The notes beneath the pieces are model-generated. The model was not told where the DNA came from. It searched no databases and saw nothing but the letters and a program-made list of their open reading frames with translations. The position numbers and the translations under genes are program-made. 64,000 nt of DNA from Progne subis subis (taxonomy: Eukaryota > Chordata > Aves > Passeriformes > Hirundinidae). Where the stretch lies: assembly GCA_022316685.1 (NCBI GenBank), contig JAKJHU010000159.1, forward strand, positions 372,001 through 436,000, read 5' to 3'. Positions 45,001-57,841 of the stretch are shown one piece after another. Position 1 is the first letter of the stretch, and each line of letters opens with the position of its first letter.

Positions 45001-45037
45001 CCTTGAGCAGTCCCAGGTTGGATAGGGCTTGGAGCAA
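44976..45037. repeat. Imperfect fold-back of CR1 sequence
   Basis: Reverse CR1 at 44976-45000 is followed, after a 12-nt spacer, by the same segment in forward orientation at 45013-45037 ('ccaggttggatagggcttgg'); 21 of 25 positions match. The forward piece is too short to be an ordinary CR1 insertion. Confidence 0.88.
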
Positions 45038-45050
45038 TATGTAGGTGTCA

Positions 45051-46379
45051 AGTTTGTGGGTAAAATGTGTGTTAACCTTGCATTGCTTTCCTCCTATGAC
45101 GCAGAGCTTTCCTCTGCCCCACAGACTAATCCTTCCTCTGTCAGCCCAAGCAGGACTCGGAAGTACTTATTGATTAATGAATTAATCAGCCCCACATCTT
45201 TTCTTGCACCCTCTTGGTGTGGCTCTTTTCAGCTAAAACTTGGTAGCTTTAGAGAGAGAGGATGACTGGTGATTGTGTTTTGAAGCTCTGTGAGTGTCGT
45301 CCAGTTCCTTATCTCTCTTGCAGATGGTATTTAAATGTGCTGCAAAACATAATTCTCATGTGGGAGTGGATCTCCACATGGACTTGTAGAATTTCTTCTG
45401 GTGTATTGCTGAATGATGCAACCAAAATCAGCTCCGTTGTTTTGTTTTTTTTTTTTTTGGTTTTATGGTTGGGTTTTTTTGGGTTTTTTGTTGTTGTTGT
45501 TGTTTTGTTTTTTGTTTTTTTCCCTTATTATGGAGCTCCTTGAAGACTGTTAAGTACTGATGTTACCAATTCATAGAGAAGGAAACTGGCTCCCCAAGGG
45601 CTTTTGCTGTGAAGTGCTGTCAAGAAGGACAAATCTGAGACATTTGAGCTTTGCTTCCCAGCTGAGACACCTTCCAAGGGCTTGGGAAAGTGGAGTTTCT
45701 TAGTTGATGTAGGATGAAATTTCCTTCATTACTTGCTATCTCTCCATCTAGTGTAATGTCTTTTCTTTCTTATTTTTATTTTTATAGAAAGCCTTCATTA
45801 TTCCGGTCGTTATTAGAACAGGTTTTTATTTTTGAGGCTGGTGTTGTGGGGTTTTTTTTCCTGTTTTCTTTCTGTTCTCCCCTTATCTGGCTTTTTCTCC
45901 ATAGATCATGAGTATTTGATTGGGGGTGGAAGAGTCAAAGCAACACAAATTTATTTGGTCTGTCAGACTTCCTCTTTTTAATATTCTTCTCCGTGTAAAA
46001 GATGACACAAAATCAATCTCCTGGTTGGCGTCATCATTCCTCTTCTGGCAGCTTTTGCTCAGTGATCGTTATTTTTTGTTTGGCTGCATTTTATTCTTTA
46101 ATGTGTTTTCAAATGCATCATCAGATAACAATTGTTGAGATCCTCCTTCCATTTGAAGGTCTGAGTGCAGATGTGAATTCGTGTGGCCTTCTTCTAACCT
46201 CCTGTGACCGTGTCACGCTGTTTTGTTTCAGAAGGGATACCAGAGGGGAAGAAATTGAGTGCCAGTCAAGAATGAAGAATGAGGATATTATACTGTGGAA
46301 TGGGATGTGGCTTCCATGATCTTTTTTCAAGCAATACATTTGTGGAAGCTTCCTCAAAATTTATTTATTTTTTTTTTAA
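45051..46379. other. Gene-free unique DNA with G/T tract
   Basis: A T/G-only tract lies at about 45437-45522. No exon or mobile element is recognised. Confidence 0.5.
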
Positions 46380-46424
46380 TTTGGTGTGGTTTTTTTTTTT
46401 TTTTTTTTTTTTTTTTTGGTTTTT

Positions 46425-46456
<32 letters not shown>

Positions 46457-46457
46457 C
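46380..46457. repeat. Poly(T) and (TG)n array
   Basis: Two long T runs (about 30 and 18) split by GG, then about nine TG units. Confidence 0.93.
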
Positions 46458-49049
46458 TCCGATTCTCTCAACTTTTCTTTCCCATCATGCTGCCCTTCTG
46501 TCACTTTTTCAGGTTCTCCATCATCTTTGTGAGTGACTGTGAAAGCTGCTGCCTGGTTTTAAGTGAAGTGAACCAAGATACAGATTTTTAAAACTACCAT
46601 TCCAGTGGTGAAATTATTTTTCTTCCTGAATACTTTAATTCAGTGCAAGTTCTTTCATGCTATTTTTTTTGTTTGTTTGTTTGTTTCAATAGTCTTTTTT
46701 TAGAGCCTTTTTATGTGTAGAATTCTGGATTCAGGGGAAAAAAAAAGAAAATAAAAACATACGGACTTAGTTGAGCTTCTAATCTGAATTGAATGTACTT
46801 ATAATATTTTTTATAGTCAAAGCTCTGCAGTGCTTTCTTTTTCCTCCTGCCCATATAATAAAGATGATATATGAGTTCTGTGATTTGAGGAACTGGTCGG
46901 TAAAGACTGGGGAAAAGTTATTTTTGTTGAGAGAGTATTGAGGAGTCAGCTGATGGCGAAGAGAGATGAGCATGAGGGCTCAGAGCCAAAGTGAGCTCCA
47001 GGAGTGAGGAGACAGAGGCTGGTGATTTAACCTCCCGTCAATTTACTGGAAGATCAATCTTTGCCCAAAAGTCCACACCGGTGGAGATCTTAAATCCAAT
47101 TCCAGTGAAGGATGTAAATGTAAATCTGAAGGTGATTCTCTTTGAGTTTGTCTTATTTTAGGGGAGAATTTCAGGGAGTTCCTTCCTAGCCCAGGAAGTG
47201 GATCTGCACGTGTTTACCCTGTGTTCTGCAGGAAATTGCAGATCTCCGGAACACCTCTGGTGGTAACTGTGAAATTGCCCTTCTTGCAGTTCTGCCATTA
47301 AGCTGCTCAAAGGATTCATTTCTTGAATAGCTATTCTCAGATTGGAATTTTTTCTAAGTAGGATTGGAAGCTGGGCAGAAAATTTGGCTGTTGGGTTGAT
47401 GAGTCAGCAGTCAGAAAATAATGAACAACAAAAAAAAGGCATTTTCTTTAAATGTCTCCTGATGATATGTGATAGCTTCTCCCTCTTGCTCTTGAGAGTT
47501 TTGCAGTCAAATTGTATTTAATGCTGTCTTCAGTTGTGTCCCATTGATCATTTTGGTGAATGCTGGTTGCATTTGAATTTGTGTGTCTAAACAGTTTCTT
47601 ATGATGGTTTGTTGGGCTTTTGTTTTGTTTTTCCCTAACATGAAAGGGTGACAGCAGTTTCTCTAAAAAGACAAGCTAAAATCTTGTAAGTTACCATTTT
47701 TTCAAGGTGTCTCAGCTCCTGAGGAGACAAACTGCTCTCCTAAAGGTGTTACAACTCACTTCTGAAACCTCCAGATTTTCTTAAGATGCCTCCCTTCTCC
47801 AGCAGTGATAAATTGCTGTTCCTGTAACCCAGTGGATGGAATGGCCTGATATAAATCCAGACACGTGGAGACCTTTGCTCATCTTTAATCATCTGCTGTC
47901 CAGTGCCACAGTGGAATAAATTATTATTGTTATTATAAAAGCTGAAATTTATCTTGGGTCAGGCCCCATGGCTAATTTTTTTATTTTTATTTCCCCTTCC
48001 TTGAGGCTTAGTAGATTTTTTAATGCTTTTTGCTTTTTTTTTTTTTTTTTTTTCCTAATGCCTACCTATGGAAATTAAATTAAGAGCATTTTAATGTCTA
48101 CCAATATGAATGAAATTAAGAGTATTTGCAGGGGTACTGTAGCCACACAGTTACTGCTCATCACAACCTGATTGCAGTGATTTCTCTTCAAACTGACCCA
48201 GAGCAGAATAACTCTGGGTGTGTTTCCTTCTGCTCTTGAATATTTGATTCCCAGGCACACACTCCTCCCTTCCCTTCCCCGTATCACTTCACTTGATGCA
48301 TTGGCAGGAGCTGGGTAGAACAAACAGGTATTTTGTCCTCATGAGATATTTGGCAGGTTTTTATTGGCTTTCTCAGCGCCGTTCTCCTGATGTGAGCCAA
48401 GGATCAGAAGCTGGGTTTATTTTAGGCAACTTATAAGACAAAATATAAGCTGCTTCAGTTCCTTTTCTTCCTCTGTGTAGGCACAGGCTACACTGTGGGA
48501 GCTGCTGGAATTATATCTCTTAACAATACAGCCTTTCATCTTTCTCAGACTGCAGTATATATATAATCCGACTGGTTGGTTTATTACATTTTTATTGCTG
48601 TCAAATTTTTCCGAAGATTAGACTGGGAGGAAAAATGCCTTACGAGCGAGATCTATGAAGGTGTGAAATGGCCTCTGAGGAGGAGCACCGGGAGCACCAT
48701 GGCTTGAGTTATTGCAAGGCAGGCAGTCCAGAGGACAGGAAAATCCCCCCTGGAGGTGTTGATGCCTGGGTGACCTGCCTGGGATGGATTAGCCCGAGCT
48801 AGGGGTCACCTTTCCAGGTGAAGGTGCTCTCAGGGTGGCTGGGTCCTGCTGGGAGCAGGATTGGCTCTTCTTGATAAGTCTGTGGGGTTTAAAACATCTC
48901 CTGAGACGCATTCCCAATGAAACAGCCGAAGTTCCTCTGCAGTTACTGGACTGCAGACTGTGTTTCTTTTGTAGTGATTGCTTCTGAATGGTTAATTCCA
49001 GATATTCTCTCACTTGTTTAAAGGCTTTAATTGCCCTCCCCCTTTACTG
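46458..49049. other. Gene-free unique DNA, very few open frames
   Basis: About 2.6 kb with almost no frame over 80 codons, AT-rich, no recognised repeat. A 17-bp T run lies at about 48037. The part at 48540-48650 (AT-rich with isolated CG dinucleotides) could be a conserved element; unproven. Confidence 0.5.
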
Positions 49050-49389
49050 GGGCCTTTCAGTACCTGAAGGGAACTTGTAAAAAGGTGAGGGCAGGTTTTT
49101 TTGTGGGGTATGTATTGTTAGGAAAGAGGGTAATGGTTTTAAATTAAAGGAAGGTAGATTTAGACTAGAGATCCAGGAGAAAATTTTTATGCTGAGGCTG
49201 TTGAAGCCCTGGCACAGGGTGCCAGAGAAGCTGTGGCCTCCCTCATCCCTGGAAACTCTCAGGGTGAGATTGGACAGGGCTCTGAGCAAACTGGTCTGGT
49301 TGAGGGTGTCCCTGCTCAAAGCCAGGGGTTGAAACTAGGTGACCTTAAAAGGATCTTTCCAGCCCAACCTATTTTATGATTCTGTGATT
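49050..49389 (+). mobile_element. CR1 LINE 3' end
   Basis: Forward copy: 'ggcctttcagtacctgaagg', 'agatttagactagagatcc', 'ccctggcacagggtgcc', 'gacagggctctgagcaaac', ending 'ttttatgattctgtgatttc'. Moderately diverged. Confidence 0.93.
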
Positions 49390-50676
49390 TCATTTTTACG
49401 TCTGAATAGGACTGCTGAAGAATAGAAAGGGTTGAGTAGGTGGTGGTCTTATGGGTGAAATGAAAGGACCAAATGATGATTGGTGGAATAGAACTCTGGA
49501 AATCAAGAGCTGATGGTTATTTTATTTTTCACATTTTAAAAGCTTTCTTGATGGACCTGCTATCTTTATCTCATTTTTTTCCCCTTTTTGGTAATATGTG
49601 CAGACACACTCCCATTCTGCTTACCAAAGCTGCTGTCCTGCAAAGATTGACTTTCTTTTTCCATTTGGAGGAAAGAATGTCTTTTCTTAGGCAGTGGGAA
49701 TGTGGGGAGGAACTGCTGCAGCAAATTTGAAAACTTGTCTCTATAAATGGTAAGGGCAAATTCAGCATTTTGAAAATAAATAATAATTTTAATGTGCTTC
49801 TTCGTGGAGGCTTCAGCTTCATTTGTGTGGCTGTACAGATGCAAGCAAGAAACCAAGTTATTTCTGAAGAACTCAACACCCCAGCTTTGCTTTTTCCCCT
49901 AGCAAAGCTGGATATATTGTGCAGTGTCTGACACCTCTTTTTCTCTCCACCAGGGAAACTTCTGTTCTTTTTACATTCCTCCATTTTACCACAGAGGGTT
50001 TCCTTTGACTCACCCAAGACCTGATTAATTCCTTATTCCCATATAGATGTGAATCCTGGCTGGATCAGCTCATCCTCATATTTTAAGCTAATAATTTGAG
50101 CTCCATAGAGGTTATCCTGTGGGGTTCTTCCAGAGAAGAACCTTGACACATGAAGAAGTTCCTTTTGCTTTGTGTGATTATTAGAAGATCAGAGACACCA
50201 TTTACAAGAGTATGCCCTGAATGCTTTTTGGAAACGTGTTTTCAAGAAAAAAAAAATAAAATGTTTTCCAGCTCTCTGTATTATTTGATCCATTATCTGT
50301 TACCTTCACTGTAGAAAGTGCCTTGCTGCATTTCAGCGATAACCTTATTGCTGTGTGTCTGAGGCAGTGTTTAGGTTTCTGTAGTGCCTTTCATTGTGGC
50401 ATCTCCAGCAGCTTTGCAAGTGTGCTGGAAGTAGGTCAGTGTTATTCTCATTTAAAAAGTAGAGGCTGAGTCTTTAGGTTTCTCTGTAACCAATTTTTTT
50501 TTTGTTGTTCGCAAGTGGTTCTGGCTGTTGAGAAGTCGCTGACTTTTCCTCTTCACTTTCCAGTTCTGAACCTCCCCTTCCTTTCCCAGCACAGCTACAA
50601 AACCACTTCTGGGATGTTGAGGGAGATCTGCCATCATTGCTCATCCCAAACTTCCATGTTGAGCTTTCCTTCCCCC
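49390..50676. other. Gene-free unique DNA
   Basis: The 148-codon reverse frame at 49571-50017 overlaps a 96-codon one in another phase and is unrecognised. Confidence 0.5.
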
Positions 50677-50865
50677 CACAGAATTATCTGAGTTGGAAAA
50701 GACCTTAAATCTCACCTCATTCCAACCCCCTGCTGTGGGCAGGGACACCTTCCACTATCCCAGGTTGCTCCATGCCCCATCCAACCTGGTCTTGAATAAA
50801 TCCAGGGACTGAGCAGCCAGAAACTCTCTGGGCAACCTTTCCAGTGCCTCATCACTCTCATTTTT
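50677..50865 (-). mobile_element. CR1 LINE 3' end
   Basis: cacagaattatctgagttgg, 'aaaagaccttaaatctcacc', 'gacaccttccactatccc', 'catccaacctggtcttg'. Confidence 0.93.
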
Positions 50866-51248
50866 GTTCTTTCCAAAATCCTTTCATCTGCGTCTCCAGG
50901 AATACTCAGAACTGAGCACAGTGGGAAGATGAATGTGAAAATTTATCTCCAATGCAGTAATTCAACTTGACCTTTTCTTGTGTTTTTAGTTTAGCATTTT
51001 ACAATTATTTTTATTTTACAATACAATTATTATTACTTTAGCATTTTTCAATAATTTTTTTAAGTTCTTAGAGTTTCCCAGGAGGGGCTGATCCAAAAGT
51101 GGGAGGCAAAGAACCAGTGCTGCAGGAGGGCTGGCAACAGTCCCTGTTATGCTCTTATTGCCTTTAACAAAGTGTTCCAAAAATTATTTTGGAGGGTTTA
51201 CCTACAAGCTACCTGCTTCTCCCATGTTCACACCTTGAAATGCTCTTG

Positions 51249-51352
51249 TCACAGAATCATGGAATCATTTGGGTTGGAAGAGACCTTCAAGAACTCGTCA
51301 TTCCAACCTCCCTGCCATGGGCTGGGACACCTCCCACCAGACCAGATCATCC
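51249..51352 (-). mobile_element. CR1 LINE 3' terminal fragment
   Basis: tcacagaatcatggaatcat octamers, 'ttggaagagaccttcaagaac', 'gacacctcccaccagacc'. Confidence 0.93.
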
Positions 51353-53841
51353 TTTGATTTTTCTGCTGCTAAATTCAGGTGTTCCCCTATGTCCCTATAC
51401 ATGAAATAAACCAGTAATTGCCTTGCCTTGGACATCACAAGTGAAATATTGGAAAATAACATTCTTGTGGCAGGTACCATCCCAGAAGGATCGGTGTTCT
51501 TGAATTTCTTTTGGATCCATGCAGCTTCTGTGATCCCTGAATGCTTTTTAATCCCAATGGATGTGTGTAGGGAGGCTTTGCTTTATTGAAAGATGAGGTC
51601 TGTGGTGCGCTCCGCACTGGTCTCTTGGATGAGCAACTGGAAGACAGCATTTTGGTGTATTTGGCATTCAGTTAAACAAAATACATTGTGTTTTGAGGAG
51701 CAGTTTTGAGTGGTCCTTGACTAAGCAGACAGAAATATTTCAAAGCAATTTGTAGCAGATTAGGTCCAGTAGAGTAGATTTGGGCCATTATATCCCGTTT
51801 AAGCTCCTTTTATGACATTTTGTGGACATGTGATGGCTTTCTATAAGAGCCATCTTCAAGATCATCTACTGCTGTGACTCCACTCTCTTTCTGTCCTTTT
51901 CCCACCTACTAAGTGCTACAAACCACCCAGTTACCCTGGAAAAGGAATGGCAAGAGCATTTCTAAGGGTCCCGTGGATTTGTAATAACAGAGATTTTGTT
52001 AGAAAGTGTTCAGGTGAATTTAGAATATGGATTGTGCAATCAGCCCACCCATCTCACACTGTTTGTGAAGTGTCTGACTCCAAATCAGGCACCCAGAGAG
52101 GATTTATACCTTTGGATACCGCCACTCTTCTCTGATTGAACTTGGTATGTGACCTAGAGGGGCTATGTGGAACTCCTTTAGAGCCCCAGATGCCTTTAAA
52201 ATGTCATGTTTTAGATTGTTTGGCAAAAACCCCTCAGGGTTGTGTGTCCTCAGTAAAAGGCAAAGTCCTCCATAGGGTACAGGCTGGAAAATGCTGAGCA
52301 GAAGGAACTGGAAATGAGGGGGAAAGTATTGAGTGCTCTCTGTAAATTTTGTCAGCCCCTGTTGCCTGTAAATAACTCTGTGCCACTGCTTGCTGTAAGG
52401 TTGAGAAGCTGGGCTTCCAAGTGCCTTCCTGAGAAGCAATCTGCTTTATTTTGCAGCCAAAGGATATCAACGTCTAATCTGTTTTTGGTCCATTTCTGCT
52501 GCTTCTAGAAGCACTGATGATGAGTTGATGCCCACAGCGTGCATTTACTGTGGATTCCAAAGGTGTGACATCTACTGATGCATCAAAATGTCCCTGTTAA
52601 GCATTAAAATGTTCTTTGTTTGGGTGTGTGCATTAAAATTCTCCCCTTTCCCCCAACATCAAAAAAGCTTCAGAGAGTTACAAAGTTTTAAACATCTTTA
52701 ACTCTGTTCGTGAATTAAATGGCCAATAACTGAATCTAGACAAGTTTGCTGTTCCGTGCCACAAAATTGTACTTGCTTTTGGAGTGGGGCCTGCCAGCAG
52801 TGTAAATTAAGAATTTTCCAGTTTTTCCTAACCTTGTTTTGAAAATCAATGCATGAAAATAAAAAAATAGAAGCATCAGACTCTTTTGAGGTGGGTACTA
52901 CCCACAGTCCTCTTCTTCCATGGTGTGGAGTTGCAGTCTTGGATGGGAAAAGTTGTCCAGAGTGGTAGATCTCAGCAACAAGTCTAGAAAGGATATTTAA
53001 TGAATGTAATATTGTATGTGTGAAGGTCAGCAGTGCTGCACTGAAAAGAATTCAGATCATGCTGCTTCGAAGGGCTGCAAGAGATGTTGCAAACTACAAG
53101 TTAGGATTTATTCCTCTGAAAATAATTATCATCCTTGCAGGCAAGAGAAGGTGCCTGCAGAGAGCTTTGTCCATGGCAAAAGTGTGGTTTTAAAGACTCT
53201 GCACTCATCTCAAATAACATCATTCCATGCCAGAAAGCTACTGCTCTCAGGTAGTTCAAAAGTTGATTTTATTTTTGCCTCTTTTTCTAATCAATTAGTA
53301 GAATAAAAATGTCACTGCTATATATGGGCTGTAGAAAGTTAATGTTACTTTTTGACAGGATGCTCTTGGAGGAGAACACAGCAAAGGAACACAGCTATGG
53401 ATACTTGAGCTGCCTGTTGGAAATAGCACAATTCAGCTTTTGATTATTATTTTTCACTCTATTACATCATTTCTCCCCAAAATTCAATTCTTCTGTCCTT
53501 TGTGCTGCAGATTGTCACTGGATTTAAATAGCATCCACTTTGTGCTTGGGGAAAGGGGGAGGCTGAGAGAGTCCCTTTGAGTTGTTTCTTTTTTAAGAGC
53601 AGTCTATCAGGAGGGAGGCGGGTTTGGTGGCTGACTATAATATATTTTAATTATAATATATATATATTTAAATTGCTAATACAAAAGGCTTTTTCCTCCT
53701 GTTAAACACGTGGGGTTTTGGCAGCACAGCCTCCTTGGTGTGCCAGAATGCAAATAAACCTCGAGGGCAGGTAGTGAGGCTTTAATGCAAACAGGTGCTA
53801 CTCTCAGATCCCTGGAATGTTCTCATCCTGCAAAAAATTAT
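51353..53841. other. Gene-free unique DNA
   Basis: No exon or transposon recognised. An AT-only stretch lies at about 53637-53675 (TATAATATATTTTAATTATA...), partly palindromic. Confidence 0.5.
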
Positions 53842-54279
53842 GGAATCACAGAACAGTTTGGGTTGCCTGGGGTCTTAAACACCATCCAGCTCCAACCCCC
53901 TGCCATGGGCAGGGACACCTTCCACTGGACCAGGCTATTCAAAGCTGAATCCAGCCTGGCCTTGGACACTTCCAGGGATGGGGCAACCACAGCTTCTCTG
54001 GACAATCTGGGTCAAACCACCCTCTCATAAAGAAATACACAATTTCTTTCTAATATCCAATCTAAATCTCCTCTCTGTCAGTTTGAAGCCATTCCCCCTT
54101 GTCCTATCACTCCATCACTTGTCGAAAGTCCCTCTCCAGATCTCTTGGAGATGCTTTAGGCACTGGAAAGAGCTCTAAGATCTCTCCAGAGCATTCCCCT
54201 CTCCAGGCTGAACACACACAGCTCTTCCAGCCTGGCTCCAGAGCAGGGGGGCTCCAGCCCTTGGAGCATCTCTGTGGAC
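53842..54279 (-). mobile_element. CR1 LINE 3' end, near-complete 3' UTR
   Basis: About 440 bp from ggaatcacagaacagtttgg through 'ttgaagccattcccccttgtcc', 'gatctctccagagcattccc' and 'cttccagcctggctccagag'. One of the longest copies here. Confidence 0.95.
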
Positions 54280-54468
54280 TGAAATTTCACTTGTACTGAA
54301 AATGTGATCCTGGGTCTGTGGGTGTTCATGTGCTTACGGGGAGGGTTTTGTTTCCCACTTGGAAATGAGAAGATTTCTGCTGAGGAAATCAAATTGATAA
54401 TGGATGGGCTTTGGGAGATGCAGCTCTTTAACCCTCCACCTGCTATTCCACCACCCCTTTGGCCTTGA

Positions 54469-54503
<35 letters not shown>

Positions 54504-55512
54504 ATCTGCAAGTAGATAAATATAAAAATGGGAAATAGCCAGCTGTTCTCCACAGCAGAAAGGATTAAAGTGCATCTAGCTCTTAGCCCCTCTATGGTCT
54601 GGAAAATGATTCCTTTTATTCCAAAGCAGATACCCTAAATAAGGTGCTTGACTCCAACAAAGGTTGCAACCAGTGGAACAAAGCAAAGAAAACATAATTT
54701 AAACTACCTAATACTATTCACCTTCTGCTCCTGTCATCGTAGCCTAATGTATTAATATTTTTTGTCCTGGATGGTGAACGTGAGGGTTATTCATTGAAAT
54801 AGTTCCTTGATAGAAGGAGAAAAACGTCTACAAATGGAATGTGCTAATGCTGTCTCCATGTGGGATGTTTTTATGGTTATACCACCCCCAGCAATACACA
54901 CACACTTGCAGAGCCCCAGTGAACTACCAAAACAAATGGTTTTCAGCCTAAAAGTCAAAGCAGCCTTTATTAACTCTTTAGGGAATAAGGAATTTGATGT
55001 TCTGGTTTGGGGTGTTCCTGTTGCATCAGTATCCTTGTTACCACAGAGATAAAATCCAAGTGGGATTCAGCTTGAGGAAGAAAAATAGAAAAAGAGTTTT
55101 CAGTTTGCGGTTGTTAGGTGGTGTAACTGGTGCCTTGGTGGGAAAGTGATTCACAACTCCTGTTTACAAACCAGGCCCTTGTCCTTAACCAGCTGGAGAA
55201 GGTTCACCATCATCCCCATGCATGGGAACCCCCTTCAGCTCCCAGCCATGACCTCTCCATAACACTACTGGCCCAAAAAGACAAGAAATAGGGTCGAGGC
55301 CAAACGTGTGCCCTCTGACTGCCATGACTTTCCAGCTGGGTGGTGCTTGTGGACGTCAGCTTTTCTCTCAGGGAGCTTCCAGCTTGGTTTCTGCTGCCTG
55401 TGGGCAGTTTTGTGACCACCAGCTGTGGTGGTACCACTGCTGTTCTCACCTGCCGGAGATGTTGAATGGCCCTTGGGGTAAATCATGTCCAGGGAGAGAA
55501 ATGTCTTGAGGT
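54280..55512. other. Gene-free unique DNA with poly(T)
   Basis: A 27-bp T run sits at 54473-54499. No exon or other repeat is recognised. Confidence 0.5.
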
Positions 55513-55885
55513 GGAATCATAGAATCATGGACTCATTATGGTTGAAAAATACCTTTAAGATTGTCAAAGTCCAACCTCCGAATGACCCCCCACCACACCC
55601 ACTAAACCATATGGTAAAGTGGCACATCTGCTCATTTTTTGAATGCTTCCAGGGATAATGACTCTGCTGCTTCTCTGTTCCAGTGCTTTACTTCTCTTTC
55701 AGTGAGGAAATTTTCCTTTTATCCAACCTGAACCTCCTCTGGCACAACTTAAGGCCAGTACTCCTTGTCCTGTCACAGGAAGCCTGAGAAAAGAGGCTGA
55801 GCCCCACTTCACCACAGCCTCCTTTCGGGTAGTTGTAGAGTGCAATAAAGTCTCCCCTGAGCCTTCTTTCCAATTTAAACACTAG
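55513..55885 (-). mobile_element. CR1 LINE 3' end (older subfamily)
   Basis: ggaatcatagaatcatggac octamers, then 'aatacctttaagattgtc', 'aagtccaacctccgaatg', 'accccccaccacacccac', 'ctccttgtcctgtcacagg' and 'gtgcaataaagtctcccctg'. The 'caagtccaacc' reading links it to the scrap at 10517. Confidence 0.93.
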
Positions 55886-57286
55886 CAAGATGATGGTGAT
55901 TGCTGGAGGACAACATTGTGAACTTGTAGGACTTCATTGTTCAAATCAAAATAGGGAGAAGGGGTGAATATGAGCAGCTGGATGTACTTTATTAATTTAT
56001 GGTTTCTTTTTTGCTTTCCAGAGTGTGAATTGGCAGGATTTTTCTTTAAGTCATTTTTGAACTTGGTTATCCTCAATTGCTTCCTCTAAAAATTTCTCTG
56101 AGCTCATATCATGATCCATTATTTGTGAGCGCTTCACTGCTGGTAGCAGATATCTGAAAATGGAAGCATTTTGCCTCGAAATGCGAGTGAGGCTGCACAC
56201 TCCTGTTGCCTGGGTGGACAGACAGGAATTGCAGTTCTCAATTGCTCTTGACCTTGTGGCAGGATGTGCCTCGCTGTTTACTGAACCTGAGTTCTGCTAT
56301 GAATGATCCTGCTCCTAAGTGAATTTGGGAGAGTGCTGCAGAAAGCAGGGTGGCAGGAAGGTTTCCCGAGCAAAGCAGGAACCCTTGGGGATATTTTCTC
56401 AGAAATTTTGTCCTTGCTTTGCTTTTGTCGTTGGCTTGTTTTGTGTGTGTTTTTATTTTACTCTGAGCTCATTGAAGGCTTTGCTGGAAGAGCCCCTTCA
56501 GCCATAACCTTTAAAACTGCCATGTGAAGTACAGTGGCAGTCACAAAAGCCACTCTCGTGTAGTGACATGGTGGCACGCACTCGAGGATTTCATCCCTCT
56601 CCCTTCTTTTTCTGTGCAATGAAAATCTGAATTCGATTTGTAATTTCTCCACTCCTTTCTACAGCACCAGTGCTTCCCATCCACCCTGAGATCTTCCCAG
56701 TTCCTCCCAGGAAGTTCCAGGCAAAGCATCTGGAACTTCCCTTCTCCTTTGTGGCATTCACTTTTTTGCTGCTCTTTTTTTCCAAAGGAAAAGTTAATTT
56801 CTCTGACTCAGTGGGAGGGCAAGTGCATTTGGTAAATGCATTTGCACAGCCTGACTTTTGGTCACTAACCAGCCCTAAATCCTGCAAAACTCACCTTGGC
56901 AGAACAGACCCACCACCACCTTGACGTGCTCATCGGTTCTTCTCTGATTAAAGCTTGTCTCTGCTTCACCTGCATCACTCTTGGCCAGGGAGAGCAGGAC
57001 ATCTTTGCATTGTCCAGTCAGTGTGAACTGTAATGCTCAGAACAGGCAGCTCCTGCTCCTGGTGCTGGAGGTGTTGGAGGCTGGAGCTGAGCTGGTGAAG
57101 CCCTCGGGAGAGGACAGAATTATCCACGACAGGATCTCTCTGTCCTTGTCCCCTGCAGCTTTGTAATAGATCGGTTTAGGTGTTATAATTGCATCACACC
57201 TCCCTCCGCCTTCAATTTTCCTCTCTGCTCCTTCCACCCTTCTTCAGTGTTTAATTTATGCAAGTTCTGCTGCAAAGGAAACTCAG

Positions 57287-57330
<44 letters not shown>

Positions 57331-57679
57331 AGTGATAAAAACAGGAAGGGAATCCCATTGCTCTTTGCATCATATTTTTTGCATCCCACCCATATTTTGA
57401 GAAATTATGTAAAATTGTAAAATCATGCCATTAACTGTGCAGTTTTTAGCTGCAAATGGGCAGCTGAATGGGCACTTAGGAAGAGAGATGGGATCTTCCC
57501 TTCCTCTGTGGGAGCATCCCAGGTGACCAAGAATGAGGGGGAGCGGGGAGCAGAGGATCTGATTAACCTGGTGCTCAAACCACTAAACCAAACGCTCAGT
57601 TACTGTATTAGTATTGAAGTTACTAATTATGTGTTTATATTTGCAGACATTTTATTTGTTATATATTATATATAGGGTG
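55886..57679. other. Gene-free unique DNA with poly(A)
   Basis: Includes the 38-bp A run at 57291-57328. No exon recognised. Confidence 0.5.
57291..57328 (+). repeat. 38-bp poly(A) tract
   Basis: An uninterrupted run of A with no AATAAA just upstream and no visible flanking duplication. It could be the tail of an unrecognised retrocopy or a plain homopolymer. Confidence 0.92.
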
Positions 57680-57841
57680 TCATAGACTGGTTTGGGTTGG
57701 AAGGGACCTTAAAGACCATCTAATTCCAGCCCCCTTCCATGGGCAGATGTGCCACACACTAAACCAGGCTGCTCAGAGCCTCATTCAACCTGTCCTTGAA
57801 CCCTTAAAGGGATGAGGCGTCCTCAACCTCTCTGGGCAGTA
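57680..57841 (-). mobile_element. CR1 LINE 3' end
   Basis: tcatagactggtttgggttgg, 'aagggaccttaaagaccatc', 'ccatgggcagatgtgcc', 'acctctctgggcagt'. Confidence 0.94.
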
